A stretch of DNA of 64,000 nt from Tenrec ecaudatus (GCF_050624435.1 NC_134546.1:16887001-16951000); one strand, 5' to 3'; numbered from the stretch's first letter, positions 44,760 through 57,789 are shown. Notes: generated by a model from the sequence alone, not told the origin. A program made the numbers and translations.

Positions 44760-47700
44760 GCTTTTGTTTTTTTGAGGAATTTGATAGAAATTCAGGTTTT
44801 GGGCCCTGCCCTAGAACTTCTGAATCAAAGCATGCTTTCTAACTAGATATTGGGCGACTGCTGGGCACATTAGAAGTTTGAAACCCACTGTTGTGAAATG
44901 AGTCAGCCTGTGCTCTTGATGAAGTAGCTGGGACGGTACAATGATGGGAAGGGAGCTTGCTGACTGGCAGGCAGGCAGATCGCGAAGTCAGTAAGGAGGC
45001 AGCAAAGAAATAAGTGACAGAAAATATGAAATGCAGGGTTGGAGAACCTAGAAACCTGAATCAGAATTTGGGAGATCAAAGGCAAAGGAAGGAGAAAGTT
45101 TGAGGAAAGGAAAGTTCACCAATCAGACACAGATGCTGTTCCCCTGCGGCGGACATTTCTGTGGGGGCGTGTTACTGAGAGCATTCAGTTCATGTAAAGC
45201 ACTGGCGTGTGTGTCTGCCCATCCCCTCGCTTCAAGCCGAGAGGAATGGGATCGTCTTGGTGAGAGGTACGTTCGGGGCCTTTTCTGATACAGGAAAATC
45301 AGAGAGAGGAGTTAACTATGGTACTGGGGAAAAGGGTACTTCTTGAATGTTATGCAAGTATTGCCCATTGGAGTGTGTGGGGTGTTGGCTGTAGAGAAAG
45401 ATGGGGCTTGACAGTGTGGGACATTTCAGCGTGCAGTGAAAGACAAGAACTTACGGATTGGGAGTTGCCTGTGGCAGAGGGCTCCAGGGCTGGTGAAATC
45501 TAATAGAGAACAAGCCAAGTAGACCTCCACTTAGGTGAGTGGTTCTTAAAAGTCCAGACACTAGAGGCCCTTAAGGAATCTATTATTTCTTTAAACACCA
45601 GCCAGCTGTTCAGATGCCCACAGTCCCGGCAGAAGCAGGGGCATGGTGGGTTAGAACACCAGTGTTCTGGGTGGAAATCGTAGCCAGTGGGTGTTCTGGA
45701 GCTCATGGTTAGGGGTCCCAGCCTTGTGGCTTAGAGGAGGAAGAATTAAGACGGCATCCCTGTCAGATCCACCAATTCACTCCATCTGAGTGGCTGTCTG
45801 GACATGGTCGTGACTTGTCCTCCAAGTTACAACATGGAGAGGCAGCTCCAGAGCAGCCCATGGAGGTGGGAGCGCCTTGACTGAGGGCAGGGAGCCCCAG
45901 TGGCTAGTACACATGTGGGGGTACGGTGCCAAGTCAGGACAGGGCTTGCAGTGTTGTTCTGGTGGGAGGGTCCAACTGGTGCACAATGAGATCAGTGCTG
46001 AAGACACCCCAGAGGAGTCTGGAAGTTAGGAGTGCAAGGGGTCCTACTGATCCTCCTAGGCTTGTGCCCGACCCAGGTGTCGAAGGGTTCAGTGTAACAG
46101 TCTCATTCCTGATAGTGATGGCCGGTGGTGGCTGTCTGTAGTGTGGGAAACAACAGGGAAGAGAGTATATGCGAACCAACTCAACATTCATACGTCAAGG
46201 AGTCTGGGAGGCCCAGGCTCCCGTGGAGACCTTCACGTTCATGGGCTGGAGTTGCGTTCCACTCACATCTCCTAAGTAAAAGATATTCCCCCACCATGTC
46301 CCCCCATATTAATGCAAAGTTTAAGGTGCTATTTGCAAACACATGGTCACTGACTATATACTTGGGGGTCAACTGCTTGAAGGTTATCTGCCTGAAGGTT
46401 GTCAGTCATCTGGAGCAAACAGACCCTATGGTCTGTCCCACCCTCAGTAGGAAACACTCCCTTCTGATAAGAATGGATTGTTCCCCTGAAGGAGAGCCCA
46501 AGATGCCTAAGGCCAAGCCAACTCAGGGATGACCAAGGTTAGGCTACCATCTTGATTCTAGAGCCCACCACCTTGTCATGTATGTGCCTTCCCGCCACAT
46601 GTATGCCTCTCGTGCCGCCCCTTCCTATTGTGTGTACACTCCTAGCTTGTCCCCCTCCTGTTACCTCTATGCCTATTGTACAACCCCTTCCTGTTACATG
46701 TGTGCTTAACGTATGGCCTGCTGCCTCAGATTATAGAAGCTCATGAGATTACATTATTCACCCTCACTGCTGAGGACCTGGATCATGAAGTCATGACTGA
46801 GAGGTGAGCCCTTGCAGGTTTTATCTTGTCTGGTGTCTCTTTAATGTACCCCTCAATTACACAACCACCCCTTGCACCCCTTTAGTTGTGAGGAGGCTGG
46901 TCCCCACACTGTAGTAGTCCTGTGTGAAGACTTTAGTGCCTCGCTGGGGCCTCTTCTGTTGGATCCCTTGTTATCCCAAGTCATGTGTTTACTGGCGTCT
47001 GGTTGCTCATCTGGGTCCGTTAGCTGCTGTTATACCAGATTCCTCTGCCATCCGTAGCTATGTCTTGGTTAGAAGCCTGTGATTAAGGGCCTCAAAGTTC
47101 TCAGGTTGAAGGATTTCACATAATGGTCCAACCATTGCCCTTGCTTTTTAGACAGGCCCTCAGCCATACCTAGCTTGAATTTGGCCTCTTCTCCGTATTT
47201 ATTCAAAAAGCTTTCTCTTCTTGAAAGCCTAGTGCACATGCTACTCTCTTCAAGGACCTCCCTCCCTCCCTCCATGATTTCTCCATCATCAGAAGCTCTT
47301 AGCAGCTATTCACACCAGCTAGCCACTCATCACCCAGGGCGGACAATTGTCTACCCTTCTCTTTCAGGGGTACCCCTTCTCATCTTCTACTGAAAATGTC
47401 CTTCTCCCCATGTTAGGTCAAGCAGGGCCCTTCTCAGGGGAGTTTGCTTTTTAAAAATGTCTCGAGAGTACCGTAGTCAATCTCTCTCCAGAGTGGAAGG
47501 AGCATCAGGAGCCAACAGTCCTTCCAGCAGGAGGCGCTATTCTGCACTGGAAGTAACTAAAACCCCAGAGAGGCAGAGGAGGCCCTGTTCATGAGGTCCC
47601 GAGGCTTAGTTACCCCCAAACATGCCCATGGGGGGATCCAACCCTGCTTTGGATTTCAGGAAGCAATTTTTTCCATTTTTTCCGCAAGCCGGTTTGAATT

Positions 47701-47790
47701 GAGTTTCTATCATTTCCTGACAGAAAGCAAAGTATATTCAAATGGATTTTTCTTATCTTCCTAAAAACAATGCATTATAGGAAATATTTA
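44760..47790. other. Unique or unrecognised DNA
   Basis: Except for the possible LTR-like piece at 46160-46850, I see no named repeat or exon. The short open frames on both strands have no homology I recognise. Confidence 0.4.
46160..46850 (+). mobile_element. Possible LTR-like fossil
   Basis: The stretch has the feel of a retroviral LTR, with C-rich imperfect repeats (ccccttcctattgtgtgta, ccccttcctgttacatgtg) and then a U5-like tail around 46800-46850. It lacks recognised internal sequence. Family and boundaries are uncertain. Old if real. Confidence 0.22.
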
Positions 47791-47799
47791 TCTAAGCAG

Positions 47800-47950
47800 C
47801 ATGGCCCTATGAGAAACACACTCTGAAGAGAAATTGGACACTATTTGTAATGCCATCTCCAGTCACATACCTACTCTTAGAGAGGCTATTTAACTCTGTA
47901 AAGAAGGGGGTAATGCCTACAAGTAAGAGAATGAGGATTTAAATTATTAA
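47800..47950 (+). mobile_element. MIR fragment
   Basis: Weak sense MIR pattern: ttaactctgtaaagaagggg, then gcctacaagtaagaga and gaggatttaaat. Confidence 0.4.
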
Positions 47951-48239
47951 GTAAGAATGTAAATGAAAAAAAAAAAAGAATGTAAATGAAAGTACCCGGC
48001 AGGTCGTAAGCATGTAGGAAATAGCCGTTTCCTTCGTTTCTTCTTAAAGGCAAGTCTCTGTCTTTCAGTGTCTCCATTCTGTGTCTAACAGTGAACTCAG
48101 GAGTAGGAAATGAATTTTACCAGCTATAAACATTTTGGAGCCAAGAGGAGGAATAAGCAAAATGTCAGGTGAATTCACAATTATATGAGCAGTAGGTTGA
48201 AATGTGAATGGCCCCTTGCAGTGCAGTAAATTACTTAAT

Positions 48240-49315
48240 AAGGCCCTTCAAGCTGTAGTTTTTTGTGTCACTTATCAAATGACTGGTTTGACTCATGCAA
48301 ATGAGGTGTTTGTGGTTCACCAAGGGAACTGGGTAGCTTGCTAATGTAAATAAGATGCATGGCATCTATTCGGGGGGTGGGAGTGGGAACCATACAAATA
48401 TGGTATATGAAACCCTAACGAGGGGATTGGTCAGTTTTGTCATCCCACATGAGGAAAGGGAGACCTCATGATCACCAAGAAAGAAGAACCAGGAGGGGCA
48501 TGTGTCCTTTGGACCCAGAATCCCTGTGCTCAGAACCTCTAGATCAAGGAGGCAGAGCTGTAACATTAGAGACAGGGAGGGCTAAGGAGACATAGCAGCA
48601 GGACCAAGAGACTAGCAGGAGAGAAGGCGTTGGGTTTCCCAGCTTATGAAGCAAGAAAGCCGAGTGCCTGCACTGTGTGATGCTCACCTCCCCAACAAGA
48701 AGACAGAATGGGTCCATAAGCAAATGTGGCAAAGAAAGCAGGTGGTGGGAGTCGGAGTGGAGCCCCAAAGCCCAACTGTAGACAACTGGACACCCCCTCA
48801 CAGATGGGTCACAGGGAAAGAATGAGACAGCCAGGGGGCAGTAGAGCACCGACGGGACACACGTTCCTCTAGCTCCTTAATGCTTCCTCCCCCACTATCA
48901 TGACCCCAGCTCTACCTTCCAAATCCGGCTAGACCAGAGCATGAACACTGGTACAGATACACGGAATCCTCGACAGATAACCCCCTCAAGAACAGTAATG
49001 GGAGTAGTGATACCATGAGGGTAGGGGGAAAGTAGGAGAAAACGGGTAACAGAAACGTGGGCAAAGGGAGACAGCAGATGGTGTAAGATATGAAAATAAC
49101 AATAATTTATAACTTATCGGGGGTCCATGAGGGTAGGAGGGTGGTGGGGGGAAGGAAAGAAAGAGGAGCTGATGGATACCAAGGGCTCAAGCTGAAAGAA
49201 AATGTTTTGCAAATGATGATGACAACATACGTACAAATTTGTTTGATACAATTGATTTATGGGTTGTTACAAGAGCTATAGTAGCCTCCAATAAAATGAC
49301 TTATTTTATTTTTTA
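48240..49315 (+). mobile_element. Afrotherian L1-type 3' tail with extra 5' module
   Basis: The right part (from about 48720) follows the family: cactatcatgaccccagctc, taacttatcgggggtccatg and cctccaataaaatgactt. Further left, catgcaaatgaggtgtttg to gcagcaggaccaagagac matches the module at 37995-38475. This suggests one longer repeat unit of about 1.1 kb. Confidence 0.75.
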
Positions 49316-49334
49316 AATGATTATTTTTTTTAAA

Positions 49335-49945
49335 AAGCCGATGGTGTCCAGCTATTAGAAGACATAGCATCTGGGTGGGGTCTTAAAGGATTGAAGGTAA
49401 ACAAGTGGCCAACTAGCAGGGAAGCAACAAAGTCCACGTGGAAGAAGCACACCAGCCTGTGTGCTCATGAGGTGTCGACGGGATCAGGTATCAGAAGTTA
49501 AAAAACAAGCAATCAAATAGACCTGAAGGAGCGTAGACAAAGTGGAGAGCCAGACCCATCTGTGAGATTCATAATTGGATAATTCCTCACAGACGGGTCA
49601 CATGGAAGGGATATATCTAGGCTGCTGTATAGCCCTGAAGAAACACTGCGGTCCTCTAGTTCTTTAACATCTCCTCCCCTTACTACTGCTGTCTTAGTTT
49701 TACCTCATTAATCTCGTGAGACTTGCTTATGTTCATTTGTACAACAGAGCTATTTCGATGCATGAAATCCAAGATAAAACCTTTCAGAAACAGTAATGGG
49801 AGTAATGATTCCATAAGGGTATGGGAGGAGGAAAAGAGGAAATGGGAACTGATAGCAATGACGACTGTACAACCCCACTGGAGGGGAACGGATAACAGAA
49901 TGGAGGTGAACAGATGCACTGGATGGTGTAAGACACAGTCAAAAT
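49335..49945 (+). mobile_element. Second L1-type tail copy, 3'-truncated
   Basis: Includes the upstream block gaagcaacaaagtccacgtg and aagaagcacaccagcctgtg, absent from shorter copies. It continues to aatgggagtaatgattcc and stops near gatggtgtaagacacag without the AATAAAATGA end. It directly follows the preceding copy. Confidence 0.8.
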
Positions 49946-50314
49946 AAGAAAGCCGAGTTCCTTCAAGCAGGCGGCGTGCAGACTGTGCAGGGTGCCTCTG
50001 CACACTCCCTGGTGGAGCTAAGGATCTGTGTAGCAGTTGCCTGAGCAGGCCAGGGCGGGGGAGCTGTTGGAGCCGAGAGAGGCTGCCAGCAGCTGAAAAG
50101 ATGCCGTCCTGACCAAACAACTATCTTTTCCTGATCCTGAATGGCAATCCGTTACTTCCCTAATAAACCCCAGCATCAGGAGCATGGCCTGCACTGAGCA
50201 GAGGGGCGAGTGCTCAGGAGGCACAGGTAGGGTCGGAACTGGTTAAAAGGTTGGAGAGATGACGTCAGCCTGTCCTCTACCTCTTAGGAATCAGCCTTGG
50301 GTTGATGCTGATGA

Positions 50315-50353
50315 TGGTTCTCTCTGCCCCTCGTGGTTCTCTCTGCCCCTCGT
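50315..50353 (+). repeat. 19-bp tandem duplication
   Basis: The unit ggttctctctgcccctcgt is present twice head to tail with no difference. Confidence 0.95.
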
Positions 50354-50514
50354 GGAGTCAGAGGTCAGATGCCTCCATCACGTCGTTGTTGTTGTCGTCA
50401 TTCTGAAACCTCTGGATATACATCTCCTTTTCTCCTTTCACTATTAAGGAAAATGTACCTCCTGAAGGTTTATAATGTTACAAACAAACCAGCAGGAGAT
50501 TTCAGTGGGAACAA

Positions 50515-50911
50515 AGCAGTGACGTTGTGCTTTATTTACGAACAAGAGGCATGCTGTGCTGCCCCATGGTCCGACACTGCGGGGTCAGGGTGAGGATCGC
50601 CGACTTCCTAAAACAAAATTAGCAACAAAGGTCGAAAGACACGCTAAAGGTGAGTCTTTAAGATGGAAAGTGAGCTGGTTTTCCCCTTGTTCCTTTTGAA
50701 GTCCCATGAGAAACATGCTCGGTTTCTGAGAACACTGCACACAGCAGCGCCACAAAGGCCACGCACAGCGGTTTCCTTCTGCAGGACCCACCGAGTGCTT
50801 TCGGGAAGTGCATCTTCGCAAAGAGTGGTTTACTACGGGGCAGGGCCCTCCGTCCACGGGCCCAACCGGATGTGCAAATCTAGCAACAGAGAAAGCACCC
50901 CTCGCTTTGCC
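50515..50911 (-). other. 3' UTR of the minus-strand gene with poly(A) signal
   Basis: The DNA after the TGA stop runs about 375 bases to a canonical AATAAA on the minus strand (plus-strand TTTATT at 50531-50536). A G/T-rich stretch follows beyond 50515. No SINE or LINE lies inside. The exact cleavage site cannot be read from sequence alone. Confidence 0.6.
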
Positions 50912-51120
50912 TCATGGGAAAGTGATGGTGGTCAGCGGGGCCAGTTCCAAGGGCTGGTCCAGGGGGGGCCGCTGGTCTTGATACTCTGCTACATGCCCAT
51001 TGCGGTGGTGACCATACTCAAACTTGATCCGCAGCTCGCCAATCTTGGACTGGGGAAGGATATCTGGGATCCACTCAATGATGAAGGGTGTTGGCTCCTT
51101 CTGATCCGGGGATGTGTTGC
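50912..51120 (-). CDS. Terminal coding exon with stop codon, same minus-strand gene
   Basis: A strong acceptor (pyrimidine-rich tract ending ccttttccttgag on the minus strand) precedes GC AAC ACA, completing a Gly codon split from the exon at 57519-57681. The exon encodes 68 further residues and a TGA stop at 50912-50914. Recognisable stretches are [35 protein letters not shown] and the C-terminal [10 protein letters not shown]. The alternating pattern again suggests a beta-sandwich C-terminal domain (inference). With the three exons upstream it gives about 193 residues of continuous C-terminus. The 6.4-kb intron between this exon and the previous one is AT-rich. No paralogue or pseudogene copy is seen in the window. 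Confidence 0.85.
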
Positions 51121-51879
51121 CTCAAGGAAAAGGGAGAAAAGCACACCTTAGTAGAATGCCGCGTGACTCAGAGTGGATTGAACTAACTATGCCCCCCCCC
51201 CAATATCTGCTGTAAATTCTGTCTTCTTCGACTGTGGTTATCATCTCATTTAGGAATGGGGTGTCTTGTTTGGGTTAATGAGACAGGATTAGAGGTAGGC
51301 ACAGTGTAGGGTATATTTTGAGTCAAACTCTAATAATGCATAAGGCGTTATGGTCAGCATTTCCTTTAAAGCTTGCTTTTCAATCAGCAGCTAACAGTTC
51401 TGGTTGGTACTTTACTGTCTTATTCTCCCTGTATTTCGCCTCAGACAGCCACTTTGTCCAATTTTATTTCCTCCTCTACTTTTGTGACCTTTGGAAACAA
51501 AGCCTCCTTCCACCCCAACTAATGGCCTGTAGACGGGGGTTTCCGGTCTGTGGGGTTTCTCCTACTTGGAGACCAGAAACACGGGGCCTCGGCAGGCTCG
51601 TCTGCTCAATGAGCTTTGGCTGAGAGCCCGCCCATGACGCCACTGCCAACTTAGGTTTGAAAACTCAGACCATGGCCAACAACAGAGGGAACGGATGGCG
51701 AGAAGCCGGCCTGCCTTCTGCCCAGGTGCATCCCAGCTTGCCTTCCCAGAGGGAGGCTGCCTGGGGAGAGGATGGAAGGTGCTTGGTCCCTCCCACCATT
51801 TGTCCCCCGGCCCCAACTTGTATAAACAGAGTCATACAGTCCATTGCTACCCACCGGAAGGCCTGGATCCCCCCATTGT

Positions 51880-52145
51880 GCCCGCATTCCTGATGGCTGC
51901 GAAAGGGACTCGGAGGGCACGTATTTTGGATGTGTTATCAGTGGACACCAGTGCCTGGAAAAGGGCACCATGCTTGGTAAAGCAGAGAGGAAGCGGAGAA
52001 GAGGGAGACACCTGACAAGGTGGATTGACACAGTGGCTGCAAGCACAGGCTTGAAAATAAGAACACTTGGGAGGCTGGCAAAGGAGCGTCCGGGTGTTTG
52101 GTTCTGGTGTCCGTCGGTCGGGCCGACAGAACTCACACGAAGCTA
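51880..52145 (+). mobile_element. RTE (BovB-like) LINE 3' end
   Basis: Clear RTE landmarks: gcacgtattttggatgtgtt, atcagtggacaccagtgcct, caccatgcttggtaaagcag and ggtggattgacacagtggct. It ends near gccgacagaactcacacga, the decayed shared tail. Confidence 0.88.
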
Positions 52146-52284
52146 CTGAGCAGTGACCGTGTGTACGCTCGGAGGGGCAAGCTGCACACACACAGCAAGG
52201 CAGGCCGGGAAAGCTACATGCTGAACTTTTTAGTTCTGTGCCGTTTCCCCACCACTCCCCTTATGGCACATGGATCCAAATTAG

Positions 52285-52705
52285 CAGAGGGATTGATAAG
52301 AATCCACTGTGATGAATGATAAGTGAATATTATATCAAGAAAACTGCTAAAAAGGAAAGCAAACTTGAGCAGTGGTTACCCTGGGTGAAAGAGAAAGGGT
52401 TGCTCAGGAGGCAGGAGTGTATGTGAACGGCGGTAACGCTGGAAAAGGGATCCGTAAGGGTCGCACAGCATGAAGAGGGCATCGATGGCACTCAGTTATA
52501 CATGTAGAAGTTGTGGAGTCGGAGAGCGCTTTGTTGTGTATATTTTGACCACAATTAGTAAAAAGAATGCATGGATAACAAATGAGTACAAGGAAGAAGA
52601 ACATGTTTTAGAATTGAATGAGGTGATAATTGTACAACTCTTCTTGATTGAACTATTGAATTGTTTGACATGTGGCTGAAGTGCTAATAAAACTTTTAAA
52701 AAATT
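52285..52705 (+). mobile_element. L1 3' UTR and 3' end
   Basis: Includes gagcagtggttaccctgg, ttgtgtatattttgaccaca and finally tgaggtgataattgtacaac with ctaataaaacttttaaaaa. Confidence 0.7.
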
Positions 52706-53699
52706 CTACCATGAGAGCAATCGCAGGAACGGGCAGCTGTGAGGTGGGGTCAGGACGGGCCCATAGCAAGTCTGCTACCCAAAGGAGTCCACAAAGAGCT
52801 TTACTTGGGGCAAGAACAGAACGAGAAGTAAAAAGGCAAAAAAAAAAAAAGCTGGAAAACTGTCTCTGACAAACAGAAGAATCTCGGGAAGGGAAAGGAT
52901 TACTGCTGCCAACAAGAGCAGAGTTCAGGGAGTAAACTAAAAGACGCCCTAGCCTGTGTGGCAGGGGGCCAGATCCAGTCCCAGGGAGAGCCCCACGGGA
53001 GAGGACAGCAGGGCCAGGGAGGGGCGGCCGGCTGGCGAGAGAAGGGCACGCTTCTAGAAGGCCAGAGAGAGAGTAGAAGTAAAACCAACACGCTTTGAAA
53101 CTACGAATTCATAGCAGCAAGAGTATGATACTGTCACATATCTAGAGAGATTAGAGAGAACAACAGAAAGACTAGTTCCACCAAGTTTAAAATTAAAATT
53201 TGGTATGAAACAAACAAGGCCCACAAAGGCTGACATGGACCGAAGACTCCAGCACTTGGTAAAGAGGGGGTGTTCAGTGAGTAGAAGCAATAGAACCATG
53301 TCGGCATGAATGGCGTGTATCCAGAGAGACGGCCATCGACAAGGAAATTGGAATCCGAATACATTCCAGAAGACGCAAAAGTTAAACACGAGAAACGCAG
53401 GCTAAAGAATGCTTCTGAACAGTCTCAAACAGCACTGCTGTTGCGTTGAGACGTCGCTCCCTGGGTGCTCCACACAGAGCACTGCCTGCTCCTGAGCCAG
53501 CCCCACGCTGCTGTCACAGGGGAGCCTGTCAAAGACTGCAGCAGGGCATGGGCCTTCTTCAAAACTAAAGGAAATGAAACAAAAAACCAGAAAACAAAGC
53601 AAAATGAAAATTAAACAAAATCGCACACACAGAACAAGCAGACGAAAGATCAACTGTAGCAATTAGAAAACGAATCGGGGACAGATTAGTTTCAGATAA

Positions 53700-55420
53700 T
53701 TACAATGGCAGTTCATGGTCCATAACGGAGGAGATGCCAGTCAGTATTGCGGTAAAAACGTGGGCTCTCAGGGACAGAAGAAGCCGTTTACAGAGACAGT
53801 TGTCACAGGAATTGTATCCTGACCTTCCAAGCTCTAGGTGGCAAATAAGATACCACAGATTGCTAAGAAAAACTGGAAAAAAATTACATCTTTTGTACTT
53901 TTAATACAACTAGGAATTGATAACTTCAGAATATAAAAATCAAGTTGGCAAATGTTCTTTTTACAATATAAAAAAAGACGAATAATTAAAAAAACCTATT
54001 AGTAAAGAGAATCTAAGTACAACGTTTAAAAAATTGTGAAAAAATCTATTATCTTTTTTATAAAGGGAAAAATTCTTTATATTGTTTGAATCACAAAAAA
54101 GTGAAAAATTAAAAAAAAAATCGGTATGCCATTTCATAAAAATACAATGTGACTTAGTCTTTATAAGCTCTTAAACATGTCTAAAAATTCACTTTGATAC
54201 AAAAAGGCACAACACATAAGGATACGTTCACATAACCCACCTCAGCCAGGATTGAAATTGCTGTGAAAAGTTTCTAAATGTAGATTCACACACATAGTAC
54301 TTTGATTTTTTCTTTTTATCCATGGATAGCATGTCCCTCTAGTTACCCATAGACAGCATAAATGTGGATTGGTTTCTAGCATTTTCTCTGTTCTTGACGG
54401 CATTTAAAAGAAATGCAAGCTAAAACGAATTTGCCTGTTTTTTTGTCAAGTTGATCTTATTTTAAAACAAGATCCTTAATTTGTAACCAAGATCTTTTAG
54501 GATTTCTAACTTATTTTCACATTGTCTTAAACCACAGTTCAGTTTTAAAAGGGAAGACAGCAGGTGCAAACAGTATTTTTTTCAAGTGCTTGCCCAGCTC
54601 ACCCTAAGCAGCAACAGACCCACGCGTGTGCGTACTAGACAGTATCATTGCTCTGTCACTCTGGCTGTTGCACATGCTGACATCACGCAAACATAATCTC
54701 ACTGAGCCACGATCACAGAATTGGATACAACCCGAATCACTCAGTACATTCACCTGTTAATAACAAGATACATCGGCTTAAGTTTTAACTCATTTTCCTT
54801 CCGGTTGGCCAAAGGATACAATGGTGTGCACCATAAACTAAGTTTAACCCTACAAATCTACGTCACGCAGCACTGTTTCTAACGAAAGCAAGTGTATTCT
54901 TGCCACGGAAATTGTGTGGCTTTGGAATTTTTAAAAGAACATCATTTTAAGAAATGATCAATATATGTAAAAACATATTTTTCTTTATAGATCAAATAAC
55001 TCATTCTCTGCATACAGATTGCTATTTTAGAGTTTAAACAATTCTTTGATAGGAGGGGTGTTGTTCACTGAAGAAAAACCGTAACCTCTTAAAGGAATTG
55101 CCTCCAAATAGTCAATCAGAAAGTATTCAGCAATGAAACCCAGAGGGGTTTTGTTCGTTTCTTGGTAAGATTTGGACTAGAACTGAGAACTGACATCTGA
55201 AATAATCTAGGGGTAAATACAGTCACTTGAATGCTTATCACTTGATTACTCTAACTATAGATGGTATTGAAAATTAGTCCTCGTCATTATCTTTTAATTC
55301 TGTAATTCCTTGATTTAAAAAAATGAAAACCCCTCCTTAAAAAATGAAAAGTCTCCCCCCCCAAAAAAAGGCCAGGTAGAACTTATTCCAGAATATGAGA
55401 TTATTTCAATATTAATTAAT
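53700..55420. other. Repeat-poor AT-rich segment inside the 6.4-kb intron
   Basis: For about 1.7 kb I find no SINE, L1 tail or long ORF, which is unusual in this window. On the minus strand it reads like mRNA 3'-UTR sequence: T-rich, with many short A/T runs. It might be an alternative terminal exon's UTR for the minus-strand gene or a conserved non-coding element. Nothing in the sequence decides between them. Confidence 0.35.
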
Positions 55421-55424
55421 GGGG

Positions 55425-55588
55425 GGAACAGGGAGAAAGGGGGTTATAACGAGGAGCTGATGCCAGGGGCTTATGTGGAGAGCAAAGGTTTTGAGAATGA
55501 TGAGGGTAACAAATGTGCTTTACACAATTGATGTGTGTATGGATTGTGATAAGAGTTGTATGAGCCCCCAATAAAATGATTTTCACAA
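55425..55588 (+). mobile_element. Afrotherian L1-type 3' tail
   Basis: From gaggagctgatgccaggggc to gcccccaataaaatgatttt. It is one of the least diverged copies here. Confidence 0.93.
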
Positions 55589-56179
55589 TCTATTAATAAA
55601 ATTCATTTGCACTAATAGGTCAAATGATAAACCTGAAAAGATGATGGTAAGAAGGCATTTAATAAAATTGATTAGTCTCTAATAAGAGTATATATCCTTA
55701 TAATAATAAAAAATTTACTTGAAATCAATTTAACAAAATAACCAATAGTAAAACAGGAGAGCAGGTTTCTCCATAAGAAATACTATCAAAAAAAAAAAAG
55801 GAAATAAATTCTATCAAGTGTTAATAATATCTCTCTGAAATATGTTCAGTTGGTCATATATGAGAAACCTCAGGTTAAATACATTTTAACATGTCTTTTT
55901 ACTTCAGGGTACTTTTAAAACATAAATTTATGGAATAAATCCCTAACAGGGAGACAATTCCTATTCTGAGACACTAATCCCTACTGTCTCTGCACCCAAC
56001 TTCAGCCTCTTCTTAGAGCTGAATGTGTTTTACACCCAGAGCAGTTCTCAGATGGCAGTGTCTCTTCCCACCAGAAAAGCCCTCCCCAAATCAACTGAGA
56101 ACCTGATAGTCGAGGGTCTTAGCGTCAAAGAATATTCTAAATCAGAACACATCCTAAATTAATTAGGAAATAATTCAGG

Positions 56180-56420
56180 ATATAAAAGATTTATTTAAAA
56201 GGAAGTTAATGCTAGTATTTACAATAGCAAAAAATTGTAAACAACCTAATAGGGGATTGACTTGGAGTGTGGTACATGCACATGAATGGATTTTATACAG
56301 CAGTTAAAAAAAAAATTGGAAGCTAGACATGGACAGTTGTTCATGATACACTATCATGTGAAAAAGCGGGTGAGGTATGATTCATGTTTTAGAAACTTTT
56401 TTCCTACACATAGAAGCGAG
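56180..56420 (+). mobile_element. Old L1 3' UTR remnant
   Basis: The pattern gcaaaaaattgtaaacaacc, aataggggattgacttggag, ggtacatgcacatgaatgg and ctatcatgtgaaaaagcggg is the typical L1M 3' UTR. Confidence 0.65.
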
Positions 56421-57518
56421 CCTATGAGGGACAGCCAGGTCAGTTGGCACGGTGCAGTCCACAAAGACCACGTCCGACTTCCAGCTGTGGTGAGTAAGGA
56501 CCGAGGTCCTAAGAGCTCGTGAGTGAACAGCTATGGCGCGTACAGCAGTCTTTCCTCATTCACAGAAAAGACAAGTGAGGAAAAGCAAAGACCTATGGGA
56601 ACAATTTGTCTACAGGACCGATGGGCCAAGTGAACCACAGCCTCCACGGCCCTGCGAAGAGAGAAGCTAGTGGGACCAGCCACTGTGTATTCGACAGGGA
56701 TGGCAGCAGATGGTCCTGAGTAGAGGAGGACAAACATGTAGGGCATAACTCAAAAATCATAAAAATACAGTTTACGGTCTGATGGAAGCCCAAGGACTAT
56801 GGCCCTCAGTCACCTTTCAGGTCTGGAAATCACCCCCATCCAACTTTTAGCCCAACAGAGCACCAACAATCGACCATTTGATACCCCAAAGGCAACCTTT
56901 TCCCAGGGAAAATTCTGAAGGTGGAAAGCACAAGTGACAAAGGAAGCACTGGACCAGGAAATTGGGATGAGTGCTGCCACCGTGTGGTGATTGCACCCAA
57001 TGTCCTGAAACAAAACGTGTATGAATGCTGAAGGGAAAACTATGCTGCTCTGAAAACTTTTCACCCAAATCACAATAAAAAGTTTTTGTGTTTTTTTTTG
57101 AAAAGAGAAGGGTGTTGTAAAGTTATAAACCAAAATCTTAACAGAGGTAGGATGAGAGGCATATTTATTTTTCTCCTCTATACTTTCTGATATTTATACA
57201 ATGAACTGGCATAACATCTGTAATTTTATTTTTAAAGTGCTGGTTCAAATTAAACAAAGCATCTTCTTCCAAGATTGTCGGACTGTTACTCAGATGGCTT
57301 TTCCCCCAGCTGAGGGTTTATTGGCATTAACTGCCACCATGTAAAAACATAAGTTATGAAAACACAGTCATGTGGCCCCCACCACATGGGCTTTACAGTA
57401 GGACAAATGAACATGCCTGTCTTCTTCGTCCAGGTCAGACCCAAAGCCTAGGACAGGGCGATGCACACAGTTACCTTGCAAAGGAAGGTGTACCCCTGAG
57501 AGCACCGATTGGACTTAC

Positions 57519-57681
57519 CGACTTTGAGAAACGTTTTCAGCTCCAAGGGCCGCAGCAAGGGCTGCTTTTCGACCCGGCCGTAGGTTTCTGCTATGCTCTC
57601 CACTTCCACTTTGGGGCACTTGAACAGCTCGTAAGTGCCATCCCGGTTCTGGATAAAGCTCCGGGTGATTTCCAAGGGCAT
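57519..57681 (-). CDS. Internal coding exon of the same gene (third visible exon)
   Basis: The minus strand shows acceptor ggatgtccag and donor gtaagtcc around 163 bases: 54 whole codons plus one base. It begins with ATG CCC TTG, but this Met is read as internal, because the preceding exon ends exactly on a codon and splices in frame. The peptide includes [16 protein letters not shown], then [16 protein letters not shown] and LELKTFLKV. Codons are GC-rich at third positions, unlike the AT-rich DNA on its left. An alternative is that this ATG starts a shorter isoform, but no CpG island or promoter-like sequence lies just upstream. Confidence 0.85.
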
Positions 57682-57789
57682 CTGGACATCCAAGAAGGGG
57701 GAGGGGGGAAATGGTCAAAGCAGACAACTTCCTGGATGACAACAGATCTTTCACTCTGAGGTACTTAGCTTATTGTGCCAACCCGGCCG

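Noticed and set aside
51883-52191. Frames of about 100 codons on both strands at 51.85-52.19 kb
   Set aside because: The DNA is the 3' coding end of an RTE LINE and its complement, not a host gene.
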